Below are positions 1 through 6,652 of a stretch of 6,652 nt of DNA, one piece after another. The stretch comes from JAYVIQ01 sp043770215 (GTDB taxonomy: Bacteria; Bacteroidota; Bacteroidia; Cytophagales; JAAEPT01): contig JAYVIQ010000037.1 of the NCBI GenBank assembly GCA_043770215.1, positions 1 through 6,652 on the forward strand, written 5' to 3'. How positions within the stretch are numbered: the first letter of the stretch is position 1; each line of letters begins with the position of its first letter. Below the pieces are notes generated by a model. That model saw only the letters and a list, made by a program, of their open reading frames with translations. It was not told the origin of the DNA and ran no database searches. A program made the translations under genes and the position numbers.

Positions 1-515
1 CTGGATTAGAAATGCTTGAAACTTTACATTATAAGCCTTACGTAGTTTTTATTACTTCCAAAAGAGACTATGCGGTAGAAGCATTTGAACATAACGTAGT
101 AGATTACTTGCTTAAACCACTCAAATATGTTAGATTCATCAAAGCAGTAAATAAAGTTTTTGAGTTAAAAAAGTTATCAAGCACAGTTACTCATGACATT
201 TCTGGTGAAGATATATTTGTAAAATCAGAATTAAAATATGTACGAATAAAATTTAGCGAAGTTTACTTTATAGAAGCTATGGCGGATTATGTAGTTCTTT
301 ATTTAAAAGATACTAAGCATATCATACATTCTACAATGAAAGGAATAGAACAAAAAATCCCTTTAGACTTATTTATTAGAGTACACAGATCTTACATTGT
401 AAATATTACAAAAATTGATATGGTGGAAAATGCAAACATATCTATAAATACAAAGAAAATACCTATTGGCGCTTCCTACAAGTTAGAGTTTATGTCTAAA
501 CTAAAAATCTTGTAA
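1..515 (+). CDS. LytTR-family response regulator, C-terminal part (5' end cut by window edge)
   Basis: This is a cytoplasmic transcription regulator of the LytR/AlgR type, which is normally phosphorylated by a LytS-like histidine kinase and then binds promoter DNA. The frame is open from base 3 to the TAA at 513-515. The codons before the ATG at 12 read Gly-Leu-Glu, which fits the 'SGLE' stretch after the phosphoacceptor Asp of a receiver domain, so that ATG is internal and the real start, with the Asp, lies upstream of the window. Counting from that Met, residues 1-50 are the end of the receiver: a switch Thr in VVFITSK (T15) and the conserved Lys in DYLLKPL (K35). Residues about 66-165 form a LytTR domain, with FIEAMADYVVLY (86-97) and FIRVHRSYIVN (121-131) as its hallmarks. 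About 60-70 N-terminal residues are probably missing, judged from the usual family length of about 230-250. The partner kinase would be expected upstream, outside the window. The target genes cannot be read from this sequence. Confidence 0.95.
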   Translation, partial: GLEMLETLHYKPYVVFITSKRDYAVEAFEHNVVDYLLKPLKYVRFIKAVNKVFELKKLSSTVTHDISGEDIFVKSELKYVRIKFSEVYFIEAMADYVVLYLKDTKHIIHSTMKGIEQKIPLDLFIRVHRSYIVNITKIDMVENANISINTKKIPIGASYKLEFMSKLKIL

Positions 516-817
516 ACTAGGCTCACAATTCCTACCCCAAACACTCCAATCCTTATAATTATCTTTCTAAAAGATTTATTTTTTTATATTATTTTAATTT
601 AATTGACTTTCTAGATAAAAAAAGCTTCTAGTTGAGCAAAATAGATCATCAATTTAAAACTTTACATATTCAGAAATTCATTTCTACCCCCAATTTTCTC
701 ATTAAAAATTTGGAGTATCTTGTTTTATGGTCTTATCTAAAAAGCGAATCAATTTTAAGATCCTATATTAAATAGAAACAATTAAGTTATATTTTTTTCA
801 GCTTTTTTTTTCAAGTC
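516..817. other. AT-rich convergent intergenic gap, no gene seen
   Basis: This is the 302-base space between the stop codons of two convergent genes. I see no open frame of useful length with family-like sequence, no tRNA-like fold and no direct repeat. The best inverted repeat is at 690-713: CCAA pairs with TTGG around an AT stem, with one bulged T. It is not followed by a clean T tract on either strand. A 5-base CTAGA/TCTAG repeat lies at 611-631. A T-run at 803-811 on the + strand sits just beyond the stop codon of the A2M gene but has no GC-rich stem before it. Transcripts from both sides must end somewhere here or read into each other. The sequence does not show a standard intrinsic terminator. 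Confidence 0.8.
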
Positions 818-3800
818 TTACCTAACAATCACCTGTAATCCGGCACTATGACTTATAAACTCTGGTGCATACATGCATTGGATAGTAGAAATCCCGTGGC
901 TAAAAGTTCCTTTATTGTTTACACGTAGGTCATACTCAAAAATGTATTGTCCTTTTGCTAGGTAGTCTATAAAAAAGTTGGTTGAAGCATCTTTGGTACT
1001 TTGGTAGTAGCCCAATCCATTGCTCCAATTGTATTGAGAAATTACGTCTATAGGCTCAAAGCAAGATGCTCTCATATCTTTTAAATGTACAAATTCCATG
1101 TCTCTATCTGTTTTAATAAAGGTTACTACCCTTACTAGATCACCTACTGCTAAACTACTTGAGTCATTTATTGCTATTAATTGCTCTCCTGTGTTTGTAT
1201 TTATCTTTTTGTATAATTTTTTCTCAATGATAAGAGGCGTTTTAGCTTTAGTTATTTTATGCATATCTTCAAAATATTGCCAATATAGTGCTCCCCAAGA
1301 AATTCCTGTGCCCACTTGTTGCACACTAACTGTTGCCATTTCTGGTACTATTTCACTAGCTTCCCAGTCTATTTTATAATATCCAGTACCTGCTTGTTTG
1401 GTAGAAGGGATGATTTTGTTTACCCCAACAGTAACTTCCGTTTTGTTTTCTGTAGTAATCCAATCAGTACCTCTTAAAAGCAATGCATAAACGGCCTCTG
1501 AAGTTGCTTTGGTACTTCCCCAACGATTCGTTTGTTTATTTTTAAGAATCCATTGTTTTAATAAGTCTATGCTCTTTACATCTTGTGTGCAAGTTGCAAA
1601 TGCTTCTATTATCATACTTTGTGTTTCTATATTGCTTTGGTACCAATAACCGTTACTCACGTTATTTTTCCAATACATTCCTAACTCATCTGAAATAATA
1701 CTGTTTTGTTTTAACATTGAAATAATGGCATCACTCGTTTTACTTTTCCCTACTCTTTTTAAAACAATGGCAGCCATAGACTTTTCAAACAAGGCAAGTT
1801 CTTTCCAATGATTTTCTAACTGAGAAATATAAAATTTGAATGCAATGGTTTCTTTAGGTTTATATTCATCAAAATTACTTATCATATATAAGTAATGGAG
1901 CTGCAAGGATGAAATATTGTTCTTACTTAAATCTGCTTTTTTATGAATTAGCTCTAAATATTCGCTTTCGAAAGCTTGGTTTAAATAAGGTATAGCTTTA
2001 GCCATAAGGCTTTTTTCATTTTCAGAAAGCGCAACGCCTAATTGTTTTAAATGTCCGAATCCAGATATAATGTATTGGGTTATATATCTATTATCATTAC
2101 CTCCTTTAAACCAAGACCAAGAACCGTTATTATTTTGCAATTCTGTTAGCTTAAAAAGAGCCAAATCTAAAGCGTTTTTCATTTGATTAAGATCAAACAA
2201 CAACGCGATTCTTTTTTGTTGCTCGCTTTCTGATTCAGCATCTCTAAGCCAAGGAGTTTCTTCTATTAACAAAGATTTTAAGGCCTGATTTTTTTGTAAA
2301 TTACTTTGTAGTTCACCTGCACTTGCCCATCGGTCAAATACTTGTTTAATGATAGGATTTGAATGTATAATGTGTTTAGATAGTTTATTTGCGTAAAATC
2401 TAGAGAAAATCTGTTCGGCACATTCATACGGGTATTCCATTAAATAAGGTAAAGCCTGTACAGCGTACCATGCAGGATTTGTACTCATTTCTAAACACAG
2501 TTTATGATGTGTAAGAGTTGTGCTTTTATTGTTTTTTAATTTAGTAAGTTCTACTTTTTTATTTTCTCCACTATGAATAAAAATGGGTATGCTTTCTGTA
2601 ACTAACATTCTATTGCTTAATACAGGAAGAAAATTTTGTTCTCCATCTGAAAAATCTCCTGACTTAGCTATTACCTTATATTCTATTCCTTGCAACCCCT
2701 TAGGTAGACTTAAATCCCAATGCACAACTGTATTTCCTTTTGAATCTACTTCAAAAGCAAGTGCACTTTGATTAGATATTACCTCAGCACTTATGTTTTT
2801 TCCGCTTACTATATCTGTGAGAATTAGCTGAGCATTTCCCTTTAGTGTAGATTCTGTTAGATTTGAAATTTTGCATTCCAAAGTGATTTGGTCTCCTTCT
2901 CTCAAAAATCTAGGGAAATTAGGAATAACCATAAGTTCTTTTTGTGTTATGGCAGACATAGAAAGAGTACCTATATTTAAATCTTTTGTATGAGCCAAAA
3001 GCAACACTTTCCATTTAGTAAGTGCTTCTGGACTAGTAAATTCTATGCTTACCTCTCCGTTTTCATTTGTTCTTAGTTTAGGATAGAAAAAAGCAGTTTC
3101 TTTTAAATTTGTGCGTAATTGTATGGTAGTTGGGTCTGATTTCTTTTCTAAATCTAATTGAGGTGATGTACTATTGGAAGGGACACTTTTGTCATCTAAG
3201 ACTATATCTTTGTCAGATTCTACACCAAAATTACTCACATTAGATATTGCTTCTCTAGAGGTTGATGACAAAGTTTTCATCATCATTCTGTTTGGTATTC
3301 CAGAACAAGTGCAATTACTATGTATGCAATACCCAAACCAATTTAATGCACTATAATCTCTTCTTGAACTATACTGATCAAAATCAGATGAATAGTCATC
3401 TAACAAATATTCAGCAGAAAAATCTTTAGTTTCAAAAGCAAAAGGGTAATAATTATGTTGTGGATAGTATCTGGTGCCGAAGTAAGGATAAAAATAATAC
3501 TGATGAGGTAAAAATTGATCCAAAGATTGATCGTACATAGTAGCCATCATTTCTGCTTCAGCTGCTGTTGAGTCGGGATTTTTAATTTTAAAACTCCAAA
3601 TTTCTTTGCTATTTGGGCTTAGTTTGTCCCTAAAACTTGAACGTTCTATTTCTAATGCTTTACTTGGAATAGGTACTTCAATACTCAAAGATGAGTTATA
3701 TGACGTGTTTTGATACAAATAACTATAGGTAAATACAAATCCTCCTAGATCATTTTTATTAATAGGAAGTACTATATACTTTTTACTCTTGCCAATTTGA

Positions 3801-6652
3801 ATGATTTTCTCTTCTACTACTATTCCTTTTTTAACCACTTTGTAGCGTACCACCAACTTTTTTGTTGCGGAATTTAAAGAAATAATCGCTTTTTGACCAA
3901 CTGCATATTTTTCTTGATTTGTAGTGATAGTAAATAACTCATTGGAAGTTATTCTTTTGCTTTTAGGATCTGCGATAGAAATAAAATTCTCTACTGTTGT
4001 TGCTTTTCCCTTAGCGTCTATACATGTTAATAGTACTTTATAGAATCCAGCTTTCCACTCTTTTGCAGCGTTTAATTCTATACTGTTTTCTTTTCCAGTA
4101 TTTAAACTCTGTTCTAATACTAATTCCCCCAAAGGATAATTTTCTTTTAAATCTTCATTTGCAAAAGTTTCATAAGGAAAAAACAATCTAAATTTTTGTT
4201 CTGTCCAGTTATGATAATCAGGTGCTTCCCAAGGTCTGGCTCTAAATACTTGCTTTGGAGCAATAAGTGAGTATATTTTTACATTGCAGTCTGTGGATAT
4301 TGGCTCATTATTTAGATTTAAAGTTTCAATATTTAATTTTTCTATTTGATTTACCCCCTCATTAAAATTATACTTTGGATATACGTAAGCGTTTATGCTG
4401 TGGTAAGCCACTGCAACAGAAGTACTACTACTTCTAGTTTCTCCATTTATATCAGTTACATCTATGTTTATTTGATAAGTAAATGTAGGTGCGTTTTTTT
4501 CATCGATTTCTAAATCTGGTAATGCTTTGAAATCAATAGAAAACTCTCCATTTTTTGTTGTTTTAGTTTCCCCAAAAGCAATTTCTTGTGTGGTAGAATT
4601 TGGAAAACCTTTCCACCAACACCAAGACGGATAACTAGGTGATCTTCTTACCCTATATGTAACTTTTGCATCAGAAATACTAGTTCCAGAATATGATATC
4701 GCTTTTCCAGTTGATGTTACCATCTCATTCACTTCATAGGTTCTTTGAATAGGATCAAACATGAGTTCAAACTTTGGCCTTTTGTACTCTTCTACTTGTA
4801 TGCTTGCCGCCTGAGAATTAAATTCATTGGTTTGAACGTGAATAGAAAACGTACCTGTAAGCCCACTTATTGGTAAAATAAAAAATCCATCAAAAGACCC
4901 AAAATCATTAGAAAAAAGGGTTTGGGTACTTACCTCATGGTAGTTGGCATCTCGTAATGTAAGTGTACATTTTTGATTTTCAATGGTATTGCTTGTCTCA
5001 GGCATTATTTTCGTAACTATTCCTTTAAAATAAACAGTTTGCCCTGGTCTATATATAGATCTATCTGTAAAAATTGAAACTCTAGTCTCTTTTTCTTTAC
5101 TGTCAGGCATTTTATATATAGGCGAAATGTTATTAAAAGGAAGTAAAACGGTCTCTCTTTGATTGCTTATTTGAATAAATGTGTTGTACGAATGGCCTAA
5201 ATCTGGTGTAATTACCCCAAAATCATTGCTTAAATAGTGTTTAGATTTCTTTTCATTATTGTAGTAATTTTCTGAATAGAATATAGTTACATTTGCATTC
5301 TTAATTGGACTCCCGGTTTTTCTGTTTACTATAGATATTTTTTGGTTGTCTTGGTCAGAATGCTGTATGATACCCAAGTTAGTCACTACAAAATGAGAAA
5401 AAGCAATTGCAGAACTGTCTGTGCTAGAAATTTTAAGCACGTAATATCCTAAAGGCAGATTGGGCAATGGCAATTCTGTTGTATGCAATTGCATATCCCC
5501 TTCGTTCTTTAAAACTTCTATTTTGGTTAGTAGAGGATTTTCTAGGTCATTTACCCAATCTAAACTTTGTGTATTTTCAATATCAAAAAAAATAGCTGAG
5601 TCTTTTTCTGTATACTTATAAATCTGAACTAGTAAACCAGAAATATTTTTGTGCTGTACCAAAAACTTACCTTTGTAGTTTGTAGGTATATAACTTTCTA
5701 AAGAAGCATTTAGAGTTGGATTTGTAATCTGAATAAGAAGACTATTTGCTTTTGCTAGTAAAAATGAATCTTTTGAATTTTTTAATATAGTTGTAAGTAA
5801 GCGCAAAGACTCTTTCTTTTTAAACTGATTGACATTATTTTTAGAGGTGTATTCTTCGCCTTGTTTGAAATAAATTGCAGCTTTTTCAAATGAATAATAA
5901 CAAAAATTGGTACTTGGTAGTATCATTTTCTCGCTTTTTTCTAATGTAAGGATAATTTTTTGTTGCAGGTTAGTTGTTTTTAAATTTGCCTCTACATATC
6001 TTAAACGCAATAAATCTACATCTATGAGTGCATTTATATTGTTTGATTTATGGATAGAAGTTAGCTTTTGAAATATCAGCAAACATTCGTATTTACTAGA
6101 AAAAGAATTGGGTTTGTTTAAAATTAAATTAGAGAAAGTGTCATAATCTGAAATCAAACTATCATTTGTGAGGGAATAATTATCTATGGCTTCAGGAGCT
6201 ATTGGAGATTCTTGGGTATAAAATTCTATCGAATGATGAGCAAGAACATCAAACAAAGTAGGCCGATAGATTTCAGAATACACTTTATGATCTATTAGTG
6301 TTTTAACCTCTGAAATTTTTGTTTCAATTAATTCAGTCTTATTGGCTAAAGATTGCTGAAAAAGAACATGAATTTTATTTCTTATTTTCTGGTAAGACCA
6401 CGTTCTAAAGTCATCTTCAAGAATGCTCTTATTGGCTTCCGTTTGTTCTAAGTATTTCCATCTGTTGTTTTGAACATTATTCCAGTAAAACTGAGCTAAG
6501 TAGCTTTCTAAAATACTTTTCTCTACACCTTTAGATTTTTCTATTTCAGCATTAAATTCTTTTTCTAACAAAAGTATATCCTCTTCCATCAAAATCTGAT
6601 TGTACTTTGCTTTATAAATAATGCACTTGATTTTAAAGCCCTGATTAGCTTC
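818..6652 (-). CDS. Alpha-2-macroglobulin family protein, thioester-containing (5' end cut by window edge)
   Basis: This is a giant extracytoplasmic protein of the bacterial A2M family, which traps proteases: cleavage of a bait segment triggers a shape change and exposes a reactive thioester. The stop is the TAA at 820-818. The frame is still open at 6652, giving 1944 visible residues, numbered here from the edge codon. Domains in order: a helical, TPR-like N-terminal region typical of Bacteroidota members (1-315); an MG1-like domain (about 320-425); a segment with NRKTGSPIKNANVTIFY (443-459), like carboxypeptidase-regulatory domains; MG2 (PF01835, about 523-625, with YRPGQTVYFKGI at 534-545); two further MG-like domains (626-895); the bait-region domain (PF07703, about 905-1042); a variable segment (1043-1180); PF00207 (about 1183-1270); the thioester alpha/alpha barrel (about 1390-1730) with YPYECAEQ (Cys1411, Gln1414), GSWSWFKGG (1510-1518) and WGST-x-ATSEAVYALL (from 1711); and a C-terminal MG/receptor-binding-like domain (1811-1944). 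The TTG at 6592 and ATG at 6589 are not credible starts because conserved-looking sequence (IKCIIYKAKYNQ) precedes them. The signal peptide, and any lipoprotein cysteine, must lie off the window. No frameshift or stop interrupts the gene. Confidence 0.95.
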   Translation of the reverse strand, partial: EANQGFKIKCIIYKAKYNQILMEEDILLLEKEFNAEIEKSKGVEKSILESYLAQFYWNNVQNNRWKYLEQTEANKSILEDDFRTWSYQKIRNKIHVLFQQSLANKTELIETKISEVKTLIDHKVYSEIYRPTLFDVLAHHSIEFYTQESPIAPEAIDNYSLTNDSLISDYDTFSNLILNKPNSFSSKYECLLIFQKLTSIHKSNNINALIDVDLLRLRYVEANLKTTNLQQKIILTLEKSEKMILPSTNFCYYSFEKAAIYFKQGEEYTSKNNVNQFKKKESLRLLTTILKNSKDSFLLAKANSLLIQITNPTLNASLESYIPTNYKGKFLVQHKNISGLLVQIYKYTEKDSAIFFDIENTQSLDWVNDLENPLLTKIEVLKNEGDMQLHTTELPLPNLPLGYYVLKISSTDSSAIAFSHFVVTNLGIIQHSDQDNQKISIVNRKTGSPIKNANVTIFYSENYYNNEKKSKHYLSNDFGVITPDLGHSYNTFIQISNQRETVLLPFNNISPIYKMPDSKEKETRVSIFTDRSIYRPGQTVYFKGIVTKIMPETSNTIENQKCTLTLRDANYHEVSTQTLFSNDFGSFDGFFILPISGLTGTFSIHVQTNEFNSQAASIQVEEYKRPKFELMFDPIQRTYEVNEMVTSTGKAISYSGTSISDAKVTYRVRRSPSYPSWCWWKGFPNSTTQEIAFGETKTTKNGEFSIDFKALPDLEIDEKNAPTFTYQINIDVTDINGETRSSSTSVAVAYHSINAYVYPKYNFNEGVNQIEKLNIETLNLNNEPISTDCNVKIYSLIAPKQVFRARPWEAPDYHNWTEQKFRLFFPYETFANEDLKENYPLGELVLEQSLNTGKENSIELNAAKEWKAGFYKVLLTCIDAKGKATTVENFISIADPKSKRITSNELFTITTNQEKYAVGQKAIISLNSATKKLVVRYKVVKKGIVVEEKIIQIGKSKKYIVLPINKNDLGGFVFTYSYLYQNTSYNSSLSIEVPIPSKALEIERSSFRDKLSPNSKEIWSFKIKNPDSTAAEAEMMATMYDQSLDQFLPHQYYFYPYFGTRYYPQHNYYPFAFETKDFSAEYLLDDYSSDFDQYSSRRDYSALNWFGYCIHSNCTCSGIPNRMMMKTLSSTSREAISNVSNFGVESDKDIVLDDKSVPSNSTSPQLDLEKKSDPTTIQLRTNLKETAFFYPKLRTNENGEVSIEFTSPEALTKWKVLLLAHTKDLNIGTLSMSAITQKELMVIPNFPRFLREGDQITLECKISNLTESTLKGNAQLILTDIVSGKNISAEVISNQSALAFEVDSKGNTVVHWDLSLPKGLQGIEYKVIAKSGDFSDGEQNFLPVLSNRMLVTESIPIFIHSGENKKVELTKLKNNKSTTLTHHKLCLEMSTNPAWYAVQALPYLMEYPYECAEQIFSRFYANKLSKHIIHSNPIIKQVFDRWASAGELQSNLQKNQALKSLLIEETPWLRDAESESEQQKRIALLFDLNQMKNALDLALFKLTELQNNNGSWSWFKGGNDNRYITQYIISGFGHLKQLGVALSENEKSLMAKAIPYLNQAFESEYLELIHKKADLSKNNISSLQLHYLYMISNFDEYKPKETIAFKFYISQLENHWKELALFEKSMAAIVLKRVGKSKTSDAIISMLKQNSIISDELGMYWKNNVSNGYWYQSNIETQSMIIEAFATCTQDVKSIDLLKQWILKNKQTNRWGSTKATSEAVYALLLRGTDWITTENKTEVTVGVNKIIPSTKQAGTGYYKIDWEASEIVPEMATVSVQQVGTGISWGALYWQYFEDMHKITKAKTPLIIEKKLYKKINTNTGEQLIAINDSSSLAVGDLVRVVTFIKTDRDMEFVHLKDMRASCFEPIDVISQYNWSNGLGYYQSTKDASTNFFIDYLAKGQYIFEYDLRVNNKGTFSHGISTIQCMYAPEFISHSAGLQVIVR
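2411..2422 (-). other. Thioester motif Cys-Ala-Glu-Gln of the A2M protein
   Basis: The codons TGT GCC GAA CAG on the - strand encode C-A-E-Q inside MEYPYECAEQIFSRFY. The family motif is CxEQ, in which the Cys and Gln side chains join to form the internal thioester that covalently captures a protease. Both residues are present, so this belongs to the thioester-competent group rather than to the A2M-like proteins that have lost it. The assignment rests on the motif and on its position at the start of the alpha/alpha barrel domain, followed by the GSWSWF segment about 100 residues later. Confidence 0.9.
3113..3520 (-). other. Variable low-complexity segment, probable bait region of the A2M protein
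   Basis: This stretch encodes residues about 1045-1180, between the end of the bait-region domain (MMATMYDQSLD) and the start of PF00207 (LKETAFFYPKLRTNENG). It opens with a tyrosine-rich run (3440-3505), passes through an Asp/Ser/Arg-rich patch, then a three-cysteine cluster (3305-3328), and ends in a Ser/Asp/Lys/Pro-rich, presumably disordered linker. In animal A2M the bait lies just before the PF00207 domain, so the position fits. That this is where proteases cut is an inference from position and composition; no cleavage site can be read with certainty. Confidence 0.55.

Noticed and set aside
611..631. CTAGA/TCTAG inverted repeat around an A-run
   Set aside because: A five-base stem with an 11-base loop is too weak and too likely by chance to call an operator or terminator.
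690..713. Inverted repeat, CCAA/TTGG with an AT stem and one bulge, considered as a terminator
   Set aside because: The stem has only two GC pairs and no T tract follows on either strand, so it cannot be told from chance in such AT-rich DNA.
1098..1379. Open frame on the + strand, 93 codons, with a hydrophobic middle
   Set aside because: It lies wholly antisense to the conserved C-terminal part of the A2M gene, shows no family motif, and is expected by chance opposite a long AT-rich gene.
2583..2771. Short + strand open frame, 62 codons
   Set aside because: Antisense to the A2M gene between PF00207 and the thioester domain; no recognisable protein features.
3174..3356. Short + strand open frame, 60 codons, overlapping the bait-like segment
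   Set aside because: It is the antisense shadow of the low-complexity linker; its composition follows from the coding strand.
1..6652. A combined regulator plus protease-trap system
   Set aside because: The two genes are convergent, share no promoter region and belong to common, separately known families; adjacency alone does not support a functional link.

Overview
The window holds two protein-coding genes facing each other, and both are cut by the window edges. The DNA is strongly AT-rich. The proteins are Lys/Asn/Ile-rich, and their closest recognisable relatives are the LytTR regulators and very long alpha-2-macroglobulin (A2M) proteins of Bacteroidota. A marine or environmental member of Flavobacteriia is the best guess, inferred from protein style alone; there is no rRNA or other phylogenetic marker here.

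Layout: bases 1-515 (+ strand) carry the C-terminal part of a LytTR-type response regulator, with the end of its receiver domain followed by a complete LytTR DNA-binding domain. Bases 516-817 are an AT-rich gap between the two 3' ends, in which I find no gene and no convincing terminator. Bases 818-6652 (- strand) carry nearly all of a giant A2M-family protein: 1944 residues are visible and the frame is still open at the right edge. The first ATG codons near 6589 are therefore internal, and the signal peptide and true start lie outside the window.

The A2M protein keeps the features of a protease-trapping member of the family: an MG2 domain, a bait-region domain, a variable low-complexity segment where a bait would lie, the PF00207 domain, and a thioester domain with an intact Cys-Ala-Glu-Gln motif. 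It is expected to act outside the cytoplasm, holding proteases that attack the cell envelope. The regulator would act in the cytoplasm under a LytS-like sensor kinase. Nothing in the sequence links the two genes functionally; they converge and share no promoter region.

I found no evidence of a new multi-gene system, mobile element, CRISPR array or RNA gene. The points most worth a second look are the cysteine- and tyrosine-rich makeup of the presumed bait segment and the missing N-terminus of the A2M gene.
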